A stretch of DNA of 64,000 nucleotides from Streptomyces smyrnaeus (GCF_017676345.1 NZ_JAFFZM010000015.1:1-64000); one strand, 5' to 3'. Positions 21,809 to 31,575 are shown, numbered from the stretch's first letter. Numbers and translations are program-made. Notes: a model not told the origin generated them from the sequence alone.

Positions 21809-24800
21809 CTAGCCCGCCCGCAGCCGCAGACCGCGCGGGGTCGGGTGGAAGCCCGCGGCCTCCAGCGCCGTGCCCAGCGGTGAGGACAGTGCCGCCGTGC
21901 CGTTGACGCGCTCCACCGTGACGGTGCCCAGCGCGCCCTGGCGTGCTGCCTGGGCCAGCGCTTCGACGGCGGTAGCCAACCGGGCCGCACCCGCCTCGCC
22001 GTCGCTCCCGGCGGTCGAGGGCACCGGCTCGGACTCTCCGGCAGCGCCCTCCGGCGCCTCGGGATCCCGCGTCCAGGCCAGCAGCGTCTTGCCGCCCCGC
22101 TCGACGTACAGCGTCAGCACCCCGTCGACCAGCACCACCAGCGCACCCGCCTTGCGGCCCGGCTTGTGCGTGGCGCCCTGCGGGGGCGAGGGCCAGGGCA
22201 GCGCCGCGCCATAGGCGTTCGCCGGGTCGGCGGCGGCCAGCACCAGCGCGCGCGGGCCGGTGCGGTTGCCGCCCCCGCGCGTTCCGCCGTACGCCCCCGA
22301 AGCCTCGTACGAGCCGCCGAACCCGCCCGATGCGCCGCTGTCCCGCTCGCGTGCCGTACTGACCGCGCGCAGCCTGTCCACGGCACCGTCCATCGCGAAC
22401 TGAGCGGCCCCCAGCCCTTCGACCACATAGCCGCGCCGCGCCTGCCCGCTCTCCTCGAAGGCGGACAGCACCCGATACGCGGCCGAGAAACCGCCCTCCA
22501 CACCCTCGGCGGACACCGCGCCGCGGGTCACCACACCGTGCCGATCCAGCAGCGTACGGGCCAACGCGTGTGCCCGGTGGGTCGGTTCATTCTCCGGCGG
22601 CGGCAGCAGCGACCAGCGTCCCGCGACGGTCGGCGGCGCGGGGGCCGGGGCGCGGCCCGGGCCACGACGGCCCACGCCGCTGCCCGCGGCCACCGCGGCA
22701 GCGGTGAAAGAGCCGTAACGCCCGCGCGGTGTGGGGCGCTTGGCACGGTGCGCCGTGGAGCCGGCCGTACGGCCCGAACCCAGCAGCGCCCGCAGCGGCG
22801 TGAGCGTGTCACCGGTGATCCTGCCCGACCACACCAGGTCCCACAGCGCCTCGGTCAGCTGCGGATCGGTCGCCTCGGGGTGGGCGGCGCGGGCCCGTTC
22901 GGCGATCTGCCGGAAGAACAGTCCGTACCCGCCCTCCAGCGCGGCGAGCACCGCCTGGTGGACCGGAGTCAGCTCCAGCGGATGCGGGGGAGGCAGCAGC
23001 AGCGGAGCGGCCTCGGCCAGATGGAGGGAGATCCAGCCGTCCTTGCCGGGCAGCGCACCCGCACCCGCCCAGACCACCTCCCCCGAGGCGGTCAGCTCGT
23101 CCAGCATGGGCGGCGCGTAGTCCGCGACCCGTCCGGGCAGCACCAGCTTCTCCAGCGCGGACGCCGGAACCGGTGCCCCCTGCAACTGCTCGACCGTGCG
23201 CAACAGCCCCTCCACGCCGCGCAGACTGTTGGTGCCCACGTGCTGCCACTGCGGCAGAAACGCCGCCAGCGACTGCGGGGCGACCGGCTCCAGCTCCTGC
23301 CGCAGCGCCGCCAGTGAACGGCGGCGCAGCCTGCGCAGCACCCCCGCGTCGCACCACTCCTGGCCGATCCCCGACGGGTGGAACTCCCCCTGCACCAGCC
23401 GGCCACCGGCCGCCAGCCGGTGCAGCGCGCCGTCCGCGACGGCGGTGCCGAGACCGAAGCGGGCCGCTGCGTCGGCGGAGGTGAAAGGGCCGTGCGTGCG
23501 GGCATAGCGTGAGAGCAGATCGCCCAGCGGGTCGGCGACCGGCTCGGTGAACGCCTCCGGGACACCCACGGGCAGCGCGGCACCCAGCGCGTCCCGCAGT
23601 CGCCCCGCGTCCTCGACGGCCGCCCAGTGCTCCTGACCGGCGATCCGTACCCGGATGGCGCGCCGGGTCGCCTCCAACTCCGGCGCCCAGCCCGGCTCGG
23701 CGCCCCGCTCCGCCAGCTCCTGGGAGGTGAGTGGGCCCAGCAGCCGCAGCAGGTCCGCCACGCCCTCCACGTCCTTGAGGCGGCGGTCCTCGGTGCGCCA
23801 CTGGAGCTCGGCCTCCAGCTCGTGCAGTACGTCGGCGTCCAGCAGTTCGCGCAGCTCCGCCTGGCCCAGCAGCTCCGACAGCAGCCGTGAATCCAGGGAG
23901 AGCGCTGCGGCCCGGCGCTCGGCCAGGGGCGAGTCGCCCTCGTAGAGATACTGCGCCACATAGCCGAACAGCAGGGAGCGGGCGAACGGAGACGGCTCCG
24001 GAGTGGTGACCTCGACCACCCGCACCCGGCGGGACTCGATGTCGCCCATCAGCTCCGTGAGGCCCGGCAGGTCGAACACGTCCTGCAGGCACTCACGGAC
24101 CGCCTCCAGGATGATCGGGAAGGAGCCGAACTCACTGGCCACCTGGAGCAGCTGGGAGGCTCGCTGCCGCTGCTGCCACAGGGGAGTGCGCTTGCCAGGA
24201 CTGCGGCGCGGCAGCAGCAGCGCCCGCGAGGCACACTCCCGGAAGCGGGCCGCGAACAGCGCCGAGTTGCCCACCTGATCGGTGACGGTCTGCTCGATCT
24301 CGCCCTTGTCGAAAAGCACGTCGCCGACTCCCAGCGGCGGCTGGTCCGGATCGGCGGGGAGCTCCTGTTCCGGAGTGCGCGGGGGGCGCGGCTCCGCTTC
24401 GAACAGGTCGAGATCCATCAACTCGGCGTCCGGCAGCCGCAGCACCAGGCCGTCATCGGCGTGCATGACCTGGGCGTCCATGCCGTACCGCTCCGTGAGC
24501 CGCGCGCCGATCGCCAGCGCCCAGGGGGCGTGCACCTGAGCGCCGAACGGGGAGTGCACCACAATGCGCCAGTCGCCCAGCTCGTCGCGGAACCGCTCCA
24601 CGACGATCGTCCTGTCGTCGGGCACATGACCGGACGCCTCGCGCTGCTCACCCAGATAGGCCAGCAGATTGCCGATCGCCAGCGCGTCCATACCGGAGGC
24701 GGCCAGCCGCTCCTCGGCCTGCTCGCGGGTGAGCGAACCGATCTCGCGCAGGAACGCACCCAGCGCCCGGCCCAGCTCCAGCGGCCTGCCCAGTTGGTCG

Positions 24801-26638
24801 CCGCGCCAGAACGGCAGCCGCCCCGGCACCCCGGGCGCGGGCGTGACCAGCACCCGGTCCCGGGTGATGTCCTCGATCCGCCAGGCCGTCGTCCCCAGGG
24901 TGAAGACATCACCCACCCGGGACTCGTAGACCATCTCCTCGTCCAGCTCACCGACACGGCCGCCGCCCTTCTTCGGGTCGGCACCCGCCAGGAACACCCC
25001 GAACAGACCCCGGTCCGGGATGGTGCCGCCGGAGGTGACGGCCAGCCGCTGCGCACCGGGGCGGCCGCTGACCGTGTTCGCCACCCGGTCCCACACCAGA
25101 CGGGGACGCAGCTCCGCGAACGCGTCGGACGGATACCGCCCGGCGAGCATGTCCAGCACCGAGGTGTACGCGGACTCCGGGAGCGCGGCGAAAGGCGCCG
25201 CCCGCCGCACCAGCGTCAGCAACTCCTCCACGTCCCAGGTGTCGACCGCGACCATGGCGACGATCTGCTGGGCGAGCACGTCCAGCGGGTTGGCGGGGAT
25301 GCGCAGCGCCTCGATGGCGCCCTCCCGCATCCGCTCGGTGACCACCGCGGACTGCACCAGATCCCCCCGGTACTTCGGGAAGACCACGCCTGCCGAGACC
25401 GCCCCCACCTGGTGGCCCGCCCGCCCCACGCGTTGCAGCCCGGAGGCCACCGAGGGCGGTGACTCGACCTGGACGACCAGATCGACGGCGCCCATGTCGA
25501 TCCCCAGCTCCAGACTGGAGGTGGCCACCACGGCAGGCAGTCTGCCCGCCTTCAGATCCTCCTCGACCTGGGAGCGCTGCTCCTTGGAGACCGAACCGTG
25601 GTGCGCCCGGGCGATCAGCGGGGGCGCACCGGTGACCGCGCCCGCGTTGCCCATCAGCTCGGCGGGCGAGTGGTCCTCGGGCATGGGCTCGCCCGTGGCC
25701 CGCTCGTAGGCGATCTCGTTCAGCCTGTTGCACAGCCGCTCGGCCAGGCGACGTGAGTTGGCGAAGACGATGGTGGAGCGGTGCTCCTGGATGAGATCGG
25801 TGATCCGTTCCTCCACCGAGGGCCAGATCGACGGTTTGCCGCCACCGCCCGGGCCTTCGGCACCCGTCGCGTCCTGCGCGGGGGAACTGCCCAGCTCCCC
25901 CATGTCCTCCACGGGGACCACGACCGACAGCTCGAACTGCTTGCCCGAGGGCGGCTGCACCACGGCGGCGTTCCTGCGGGGTGAGAGGAAACGGGCCACC
26001 TCGTCCACAGGGCGGACAGTGGCCGACAGCCCGATACGCCGCGCGGGGCGCTCCAGCAGGTGGTCCAGTCGCTCCAGGGAGAGCGCGAGATGGGCGCCCC
26101 GCTTGGTGCCGGCCACCGCGTGCACCTCGTCCACGATGACCGTCTCGACACCGGAGAGTGCTTCCCGGGCGTTGGAGGTCAGCATCAAGAACAGCGACTC
26201 GGGCGTGGTGATCAGGATGTCCGGCGGGCGGCGGGCGATCGACCTGCGCTCGGCGGCGGGGGTGTCGCCGGAGCGGATCCCGACCCTGATCTCTGGCTCG
26301 GGCAGGCCCAGCCGCAGCGACTCCTGGCGGATGCCGGTGAGCGGGCTGCGCAGATTGCGTTCCACGTCGACAGCCAGCGCTTTCAGCGGTGACACATACA
26401 GCACCCGGCAGCGCTTGAGCGGGTCGGCGGGTGGCGGCGTCGCCGCGAGCGCGTCGAGGGACGCGAGAAAGGCGGCCAGCGTCTTGCCGGACCCCGTCGG
26501 CGCCACCACCAGCGCGTCCGACTCCTCGGCCAGCGCACGCCAAGCCCCCTCCTGAGCAGCGGTGGGCTCGCTGAAGGCGCCCGTGAACCATGCACGGGTC
26601 GCTGGTGAGAAGGCGTCCAGCGCCGATGTCCGACCCAT
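21809..26638 (-). CDS. lhr: Lhr: large DEAD/H-box DNA repair helicase
   Basis: The 1609-residue superfamily 2 helicase unwinds RNA-DNA and DNA duplexes in a 3'-to-5' direction (known of mycobacterial Lhr). Motif I is APTGSGKTLAA (about residue 48), the DEVH box is VIVDEVHAVAG, motif III is LSATVRP, and the second RecA fold has TSSLELGIDMG and QRVGRAGHQ. The Lhr winged-helix and the large C-terminal domain follow, interrupted by Gly/Arg/Ser-rich low-complexity stretches near 1370-1440 and 1490-1520. I start at ATG 26638 because a RecA-NDp-like promoter predicts transcription beginning there; ATG 26647 would lie inside the -10 element. Confidence 0.9.
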   Translation of the reverse strand: MGRTSALDAFSPATRAWFTGAFSEPTAAQEGAWRALAEESDALVVAPTGSGKTLAAFLASLDALAATPPPADPLKRCRVLYVSPLKALAVDVERNLRSPLTGIRQESLRLGLPEPEIRVGIRSGDTPAAERRSIARRPPDILITTPESLFLMLTSNAREALSGVETVIVDEVHAVAGTKRGAHLALSLERLDHLLERPARRIGLSATVRPVDEVARFLSPRRNAAVVQPPSGKQFELSVVVPVEDMGELGSSPAQDATGAEGPGGGGKPSIWPSVEERITDLIQEHRSTIVFANSRRLAERLCNRLNEIAYERATGEPMPEDHSPAELMGNAGAVTGAPPLIARAHHGSVSKEQRSQVEEDLKAGRLPAVVATSSLELGIDMGAVDLVVQVESPPSVASGLQRVGRAGHQVGAVSAGVVFPKYRGDLVQSAVVTERMREGAIEALRIPANPLDVLAQQIVAMVAVDTWDVEELLTLVRRAAPFAALPESAYTSVLDMLAGRYPSDAFAELRPRLVWDRVANTVSGRPGAQRLAVTSGGTIPDRGLFGVFLAGADPKKGGGRVGELDEEMVYESRVGDVFTLGTTAWRIEDITRDRVLVTPAPGVPGRLPFWRGDQLGRPLELGRALGAFLREIGSLTREQAEERLAASGMDALAIGNLLAYLGEQREASGHVPDDRTIVVERFRDELGDWRIVVHSPFGAQVHAPWALAIGARLTERYGMDAQVMHADDGLVLRLPDAELMDLDLFEAEPRPPRTPEQELPADPDQPPLGVGDVLFDKGEIEQTVTDQVGNSALFAARFRECASRALLLPRRSPGKRTPLWQQRQRASQLLQVASEFGSFPIILEAVRECLQDVFDLPGLTELMGDIESRRVRVVEVTTPEPSPFARSLLFGYVAQYLYEGDSPLAERRAAALSLDSRLLSELLGQAELRELLDADVLHELEAELQWRTEDRRLKDVEGVADLLRLLGPLTSQELAERGAEPGWAPELEATRRAIRVRIAGQEHWAAVEDAGRLRDALGAALPVGVPEAFTEPVADPLGDLLSRYARTHGPFTSADAAARFGLGTAVADGALHRLAAGGRLVQGEFHPSGIGQEWCDAGVLRRLRRRSLAALRQELEPVAPQSLAAFLPQWQHVGTNSLRGVEGLLRTVEQLQGAPVPASALEKLVLPGRVADYAPPMLDELTASGEVVWAGAGALPGKDGWISLHLAEAAPLLLPPPHPLELTPVHQAVLAALEGGYGLFFRQIAERARAAHPEATDPQLTEALWDLVWSGRITGDTLTPLRALLGSGRTAGSTAHRAKRPTPRGRYGSFTAAAVAAGSGVGRRGPGRAPAPAPPTVAGRWSLLPPPENEPTHRAHALARTLLDRHGVVTRGAVSAEGVEGGFSAAYRVLSAFEESGQARRGYVVEGLGAAQFAMDGAVDRLRAVSTARERDSGASGGFGGSYEASGAYGGTRGGGNRTGPRALVLAAADPANAYGAALPWPSPPQGATHKPGRKAGALVVLVDGVLTLYVERGGKTLLAWTRDPEAPEGAAGESEPVPSTAGSDGEAGAARLATAVEALAQAARQGALGTVTVERVNGTAALSSPLGTALEAAGFHPTPRGLRLRAG

Positions 26639-26645
26639 GCTCCCC

Positions 26646-26668
26646 ATCGTGCAGCACGGCACTGACAG
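26646..26668 (-). promoter_or_regulatory. RecA-NDp/PafBC-like promoter of lhr
   Basis: Read on the minus strand: CTGTCAGTG, eight bases, CACGAT. The published actinobacterial DNA-damage motif is TTGTCRGTG-N8-TAnnnT. Spacing and the GTCAGTG core are exact; two Ts are replaced by C. The predicted start point falls at or next to the ATG at 26638, giving a leaderless mRNA. Confidence 0.5.
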
Positions 26669-26799
26669 CGGCCCGCGACCGTCCGGGCGGCGGGCGGCGG
26701 CCGGAAGGGGCGGCGGCCCGCGGCCGGGCGGGGAATCGTGCGGCCGTACGGAGAACGGGGCCGGGACGGAGATCGGGGCCGGGACGGAGAATGGGGGGC

Positions 26800-27651
26800 A
26801 TGACGCACCGGGAGAGCGCGCACTACTGGCAGTCACCGAAGCTGCCCGGTGTCGACCTGCTGCGCGCCCGCTACATCCGCAAGACCTTCGCACGGCACAC
26901 CCACGAGACGTATGTGATCGCCGCGATCACTCAAGGCGTGGAGGCCTTCCACCACGGCGGCAGCGTGCACCGGGTGGGGCCCGGCGGGCTGGCGCTGATC
27001 AACCCCGACACCATGCACACCGGGCACGCCGGGGAGCCCGAGGGATGGACCTACGAGGTGCTCTACCCGGACGCCTCCCTGGTGGCCCGGATAGCGGCCC
27101 AGACCACCACCATCCGGGGCACCCCCGGGTTCCGTGTCGCGGCGGCCGACGACCCGGTCTCCTCCCGCCACGTCCAGGCGATACACCGGGCACTCGAAGA
27201 GGGCAACGCGCTGGCCGCCGACACCCTCATGCACGCGGTGGTCGCCCGGTTGCTGCGGCTGCACGGTGGCCCGCTGCCCGAGCGGGCCATCCACACGGCG
27301 GGCGCTCGGAACGCCTTGCGGGCCCGCGCGGTGCTGGAGGAGCGCATGGCCGACCCGCCGTCCCTGGAGAGCCTCGCCGCCGAGCTGGGGACAAGCCCCT
27401 TCGCGCTGCTGCGCGCCTTCCGCCGGATGTACGGGATGCCGCCGCACACCTGGCTGACGGACGCGCGCGTACACCGGGCGCGTGCCCTGCTGGACGCGGG
27501 GCTGCCGCTCGCCGAGACCGCCACCGCTGTCGGCTTCACCGACCAGTCCCACCTGACGCGGCACTTCGGGCGGATCATAGGGGTCCCGCCTGGTGCCTAT
27601 CGCCGGGGGCGCGCAAGAACGTACAAGAACAGAGCACGTCCGGTTCCCTAG
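26800..27651 (+). CDS. AraC-family regulator of azlCD
   Basis: The 283-residue protein has an N-terminal cupin sensor domain (RHTHETYVIAAITQGVE, then PDTMHTGH) and two C-terminal AraC helix-turn-helix motifs (LESLAAELGTSPFALLRAFRR and LAETATAVGFTDQSHLTRHF). It ends nine bases before azlC, so it is cotranscribed with azlCD, an arrangement typical of AraC regulators controlling the adjacent exporter. Start: ATG 26800; ATG 26791, three codons earlier, is equally possible because GGAG at 26785 could serve either. It is divergent from lhr with about 160 bases between starts. Confidence 0.85.
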   Translation: MTHRESAHYWQSPKLPGVDLLRARYIRKTFARHTHETYVIAAITQGVEAFHHGGSVHRVGPGGLALINPDTMHTGHAGEPEGWTYEVLYPDASLVARIAAQTTTIRGTPGFRVAAADDPVSSRHVQAIHRALEEGNALAADTLMHAVVARLLRLHGGPLPERAIHTAGARNALRARAVLEERMADPPSLESLAAELGTSPFALLRAFRRMYGMPPHTWLTDARVHRARALLDAGLPLAETATAVGFTDQSHLTRHFGRIIGVPPGAYRRGRARTYKNRARPVP

Positions 27652-27660
27652 CGTGGCCGC

Positions 27661-28494
27661 GTGCCACAGCAGAGAGACACCTTCGACCGACCGGAGGTCC
27701 CGGACGCCTCCGCACCGGATACTTCCGCCATACCCGAAGCGCCCGACGGGGGCGCATCGGAAAGCTCACCGGGCGGCCGCGACGACCGCGCTGTCGTGCG
27801 GGACGCGCTGGGCGTCGGCATCGCCGTCGGGCTCTCCGGCTTCGCCTTCGGCGTGACGGCCGCGGGCGCCGACATCTCCCTGGCGCAGACCTGTGCGCTG
27901 AGCCTGTTCGTGTTCACCGGGGCCTCCCAGTTCGCCCTGGTCAGCGCGCTCGCCGCCGGAGGCGGCCCGCTGACCGCCGCTGCCGGTGCCTTCTTCCTCG
28001 GCTTCCGGAACGCCTTCTACGGGCTGCGGCTGTCCCGTCTTCTGGGGCTGCGCGGCGGTGCGCGGATCGCGGCCGCGCACTGGGTGATCGACGAGACCTC
28101 GGCCGTCGCCCTGGCGCAGCGCGGACGGCACGCCGTCCGGCTGGGCTTCACCGTCACCGGCGCGACGCTCTTCGGCCTTTGGAACCTCACCACCCTGCTC
28201 GGGGCGCTGGGCGCGGAAGCACTGGGCGACACGGACGCCTGGGGCCTGGACGCCGCGGGCCCTGCGGTCTTCCTCGCCCTGCTGGCACCCATGCTCCGCA
28301 CCGGCGTTGAGCGGGCGACGGCGGGACTCGCCGTCGTCCTGGGCCTGGGGCTGCTGCCGGTACTGCCGGCCGGCGTTCCGGTGCTGGTCGCCGCGCTGGC
28401 GGCCCCTCTCGTCCTGCTGGTGCACAGCAGGATGCCGCCCGGGCGGCGCGGAGAGCGAGACGGAGCACGGACGGCTGAGGAGGAGTCCCGGTGA
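27661..28494 (+). CDS. azlC: AzlC-family branched-chain amino acid exporter subunit
   Basis: The 277-residue membrane protein has an unstructured N-terminal stretch of about 45 residues, then the AzlC core: GVGIAVGLSGFAFGV, FVFTGASQFALVSALAAGG and FFLGFRNAFYGLRLS. About seven membrane helices can be drawn. AzlC with its small partner AzlD exports branched-chain amino acids or analogues. GTG 27661 is the start. The 3' end overlaps the azlD start by four bases (GTGA), indicating coupled translation and a two-subunit exporter. Confidence 0.85.
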   Translation: MPQQRDTFDRPEVPDASAPDTSAIPEAPDGGASESSPGGRDDRAVVRDALGVGIAVGLSGFAFGVTAAGADISLAQTCALSLFVFTGASQFALVSALAAGGGPLTAAAGAFFLGFRNAFYGLRLSRLLGLRGGARIAAAHWVIDETSAVALAQRGRHAVRLGFTVTGATLFGLWNLTTLLGALGAEALGDTDAWGLDAAGPAVFLALLAPMLRTGVERATAGLAVVLGLGLLPVLPAGVPVLVAALAAPLVLLVHSRMPPGRRGERDGARTAEEESR

Positions 28495-28796
28495 GTGTGT
28501 GGATCGCCATCGGGGCCACGGCCCTCGGCTGCTACCTGGTGAAGTTGCTCGGCCTCTCGGTGCCCGCAGGAATGCTGGAGCGGCCGTTGGTCCAGCGGCT
28601 GGCCGCCCTCCTGCCGGTGGCGCTGCTGGCGGCACTGACCGCGCAGCAGACCTTCGAGCACCAGTTGTCCCTGGTCCTCGACGCCCGGGCGGCAGGTCTG
28701 GCCGCCGCCGCTCTCGCGCTCTTGTTCCGGGCTCCGTTCCTGGTGGTCGTCGCCGCCGCGGTACTGGTCACGGCAGGTGTACGGGCGCTCGGCTAG
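28491..28796 (+). CDS. azlD: AzlD-family small exporter subunit
   Basis: The 101-residue protein has four hydrophobic segments (IAIGATALGCYLVKLLGL, LLPVALLAALTA, AAGLAAAALALLF and FLVVVAAAVLVTAGVRAL), the normal AzlD size and topology. It overlaps azlC by four bases and closes the araC-azlC-azlD operon, which ends at a bidirectional hairpin. Confidence 0.82.
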   Translation: MSVWIAIGATALGCYLVKLLGLSVPAGMLERPLVQRLAALLPVALLAALTAQQTFEHQLSLVLDARAAGLAAAALALLFRAPFLVVVAAAVLVTAGVRALG

Positions 28797-28840
28797 CCGC
28801 GCCCGCACGTATGCCGAGCGGCGCCCGGCAGCCTCGCACC

Positions 28841-28873
28841 CGCTCGGGGCGCGCGGCCCCCGCGCTCCGAGCG
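28841..28873. terminator. Bidirectional terminator between azlD and the toroid-fold gene
   Basis: A 13-bp stem (28841-28853 with 28861-28873, one G:T pair) and a seven-base loop sit between two convergent genes. Confidence 0.55.
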
Positions 28874-28936
28874 ACCCTTGCGCTCCGGGCGCCCCCCGAG
28901 CTCCGAGCGGCGCCCCGCTCCCGTTCGGAGCCGCGC

Positions 28937-29842
28937 TCAGAGGCGGCCGTACGCGCGCAAGGTGTGCAGCGCCTCCAAAGTGACCAGCGGCCGCCCCTCC
29001 AGCGCCGTTCCCGGTGCCCATCTGCGCCAGTTGATGTCCCAGCCGCCGTCGTCCTGCTGACGGCTCTTGAGATGGTCGAGCGCGCGGTCCAGCTCCGCGT
29101 CGGAGAACCAGCGGCGGGCCAGTGAGTCGGGGGTGCGCGCGAAGTCGGTCGCATAGTGGTACTCGCCCGGCGCGTACCCGTCGGGGAGGGGGAAGTCCGC
29201 CGCGCGGCCCGGGTCCGTGACCACGAGCCGCTGCTCGCGCACCAGCGTGCCGAGCCGCCCCGCGGCGGCCTCGGCGCGCGGCCGGTCGGGTACACCGTCG
29301 AGGAAGGCGAGCGCCGCCCGCACCTCGTAGGGGTGGGTCTTGCCCAGGGTCTCGATGGTGTTCCAGCAGTAGTCCGTCGCGCGGAACAGCCAGGCGTGCC
29401 AGACGCTGTTGCGGTGCAGTGTGCCGACCACCGGGCCGGTCGCCAGCAGATCGCTGGGGGGCGCGTCCTGGACGGGGATCCACGGTGCGGCGGGGTATCC
29501 GCGCAGCGAGGGATGCACAGCGGGCAGGGCGCCCTCCGGAGTGGAGACCGCCGTCAGATAGCGGCCGATGCGCTCGACCCGCTGTCCCGCACAGCGCCCG
29601 ATGCTGTCCAGCACCCGGACGGCGGCGGCGGTGTGCAGTGGCTGGCTCACGGGGCCCCGCAGGTCGGGCTCCAACGCGTGGCCGTAGCCGCCGTCGGCGT
29701 TGCGGTAGGCGTCGAGCGCCGTCTCGACGGTGCTCGGATCGCCGTCCAGGAAGTCGTGCTCGAAGCGCCGCTGTTCCAGTACGCGCGCTGTCAGCCAGAT
29801 GAAGTTCTCCGCACGGGAGAGGACCGATCCACAGGGAGCCAT
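28937..29842 (-). CDS. Prenyltransferase/squalene-oxidase-repeat (alpha/alpha toroid) protein
   Basis: The 301-residue protein shows toroid repeats: ALDAYRNADGGYGHALEPD near the N-terminus and SRQQDDGGWDINWRRWAPGT near the C-terminus, with the QxxDGGW-type signature of squalene cyclases and prenyltransferases. The cyclase DxDD motif is absent, so terpene cyclisation is not supported. I chose ATG 29842 because the preceding 27 codons look non-coding; the alternative 29923 start would overlap the divergent DUF3046 gene. Function unknown; a glycan or lipid binding role is possible. Confidence 0.7.
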   Translation of the reverse strand: MAPCGSVLSRAENFIWLTARVLEQRRFEHDFLDGDPSTVETALDAYRNADGGYGHALEPDLRGPVSQPLHTAAAVRVLDSIGRCAGQRVERIGRYLTAVSTPEGALPAVHPSLRGYPAAPWIPVQDAPPSDLLATGPVVGTLHRNSVWHAWLFRATDYCWNTIETLGKTHPYEVRAALAFLDGVPDRPRAEAAAGRLGTLVREQRLVVTDPGRAADFPLPDGYAPGEYHYATDFARTPDSLARRWFSDAELDRALDHLKSRQQDDGGWDINWRRWAPGTALEGRPLVTLEALHTLRAYGRL

Positions 29843-29921
29843 TCTTCGACGGTAGGCCGCGCGGCCCCCCAGGTCACTGCTGTCGGCGAGAGCCAACCCT
29901 TGAGGGCGGGATACTGGAGTC

Positions 29922-30116
29922 ATGCGGTTGACGGACTTCTGGCAGCGGATGGCGGAGCACTTCGGTGAGGCGTACGCCGACTCCTTCGCACGCGATCATG
30001 TGATGGCCGGTCTCGGCGGGCGGACGGTGCACGAAGCGCTCGCCGCGGGCTGGGACGCGAAGGACGTCTGGCGCGTGGTGTGCGACGTCATGGAGGTCCC
30101 CGCACACAAGAGGTGA
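29922..30116 (+). CDS. DUF3046 protein
   Basis: This 64-residue protein (MRLTDFWQRMAEHFGEAYADSF, then LGGRTVHEALAAGWDAKDVWRVVCD) matches the small actinobacterial DUF3046 family, typically found just upstream of recA-recX, as here. Its role is unknown. GATACT ends six bases before the ATG, so the mRNA may be leaderless. It is divergent from the toroid-fold gene. Confidence 0.85.
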   Translation: MRLTDFWQRMAEHFGEAYADSFARDHVMAGLGGRTVHEALAAGWDAKDVWRVVCDVMEVPAHKR

Positions 30117-30199
30117 GCTCTCGGCGTGGGAGGTGAGTCCCGCGCACAAGAGGTGAGTCGTTTACCGCACGCAGTCTCCCCGGGCGCGAGACTTGCCCG

Positions 30200-31477
30200 G
30201 TGGGCGCGCCAGACGACGGTGACCGGGACCGGGACGAGAGGAACGGCGACGGGGAGCGGGAGGACCGCGCCCGCGGCCACTCCGGAAACGTCGGTCCGGC
30301 CGGACCCGCAGACGGGAGCGCGGATTCGCAGGGCACGGTGCGCAGCCCGGGCCGGGGTCCGCGGTCCGACGGGATGCCGCGCTGGCTGCCGCGGGCCCTC
30401 GTGCTCGCCCTGGCCCTCTTCGGCGCCTACCAGCTCCTCAGCTGGGCGTTCCTGCGTACTCTCGGGCTGCTGCTGAACGTGCTGATCGCGTTCTTCCTGG
30501 CGCTGGCCATGGAACCCGCCGTCGCCGGGCTGGCCCGGCGCGGTATGCGCCGGGGGCCGGCCACCGCGCTCGTCTCCGTCGTCCTCCTGGCGGCGGCGGC
30601 CGGTTTCTTCGTGGCGCTCGGTTCGCTCTTCGTCGAGCAGATCAGCCGCATCGTGGAGAACCTGCCCCGGTACGTCTCCGAGGTGCTCCACTGGAGCAAC
30701 GTCCATTTCCACACCGATCTGGACGTCGACAAGCTGCGCTCCAAGGTCATCCACTCCGACTGGGTGAGCGGCTATCTGCGCAGCGGCGCCCAGAACGTGT
30801 GGGGGATCTCCGCGACGCTGCTGGGCGGGGTGTTCCAACTGCTGACGGTCGCCCTGTTCACCTTCTACTTCGCCGCGGACGGGCCGCGGCTGCGGGTGGC
30901 ACTGTGTTCCGTACTGCCGCCGGCGCGACAGGCTGAGGTGCTGCGCGCATGGGAGATCGCGGTGACCAAGACCGGCGGCTACATCTACTCGCGGGCCCTG
31001 ATGGCGCTGATCTCCGCCGGTGCGCACTATGTCTTCCTGGAACTGTTGGGGGTGCCTTATGCCGCCGCGCTGGCCGTCTGGGTCGGGGTGGTCTCACAGT
31101 TCGTGCCCACCGTCGGCACCTACCTCGCCGGGGCGCTGCCGCTGCTGATCGCGTTCACCGTCGATCCCTGGTCCGCCCTGTGGGTGCTGGTGTTCATCGT
31201 CGTCTACCAGCAGCTGGAGAACTACATCCTCCAGCCGCGCATCACCGCCAGAACCGTGGCCGTCCATCCCGCTGTCGCCTTCGGTTCGGTGGTCGCCGGG
31301 ACCTCGCTGATGGGGGTCGTCGGCGCGTTGGTCGCGATTCCCGCCATGGCGACGCTCCAGGGGTTCCTCAGCGCCTACGTCAAGCGCTACGACGTGCCGG
31401 ACGTGCGGGTCGGACCGGGTTCGCGGGTGGGGGCGGGCCGCAGCGGACGCGGTCGGTGGTGGCGCCGCCGTCGCTGA
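30200..31477 (+). CDS. AI-2E family transporter
   Basis: The 425-residue membrane protein begins with about 60 hydrophilic Asp/Arg/Gly-rich residues, followed by the UPF0118/AI-2E core of roughly eight helices: LLNVLIAFFLALAMEPAVAGL, the long amphipathic middle segment, FVPTVGTYLAGALPLLIAF and VVYQQLENYILQPRI, the family signature. Members include an AI-2 exporter and Na+/H+ antiporters; the substrate here cannot be told. The basic tail GRSGRGRWWRRRR is cytoplasmic. The GTG at 30200 is the first plausible start; a downstream Met at residue 59 would give a shorter protein. Confidence 0.85.
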   Translation: MGAPDDGDRDRDERNGDGEREDRARGHSGNVGPAGPADGSADSQGTVRSPGRGPRSDGMPRWLPRALVLALALFGAYQLLSWAFLRTLGLLLNVLIAFFLALAMEPAVAGLARRGMRRGPATALVSVVLLAAAAGFFVALGSLFVEQISRIVENLPRYVSEVLHWSNVHFHTDLDVDKLRSKVIHSDWVSGYLRSGAQNVWGISATLLGGVFQLLTVALFTFYFAADGPRLRVALCSVLPPARQAEVLRAWEIAVTKTGGYIYSRALMALISAGAHYVFLELLGVPYAAALAVWVGVVSQFVPTVGTYLAGALPLLIAFTVDPWSALWVLVFIVVYQQLENYILQPRITARTVAVHPAVAFGSVVAGTSLMGVVGALVAIPAMATLQGFLSAYVKRYDVPDVRVGPGSRVGAGRSGRGRWWRRRR

Positions 31478-31575
31478 GCGGGAAGGTCGTCGGGCGGGCG
31501 TACGGGCCTCATCGCGATCGCTTCCACGCCTCTCACCTGCAGGTTTCCGGGTTATCCACAGGAAGGCGGGGCGAC

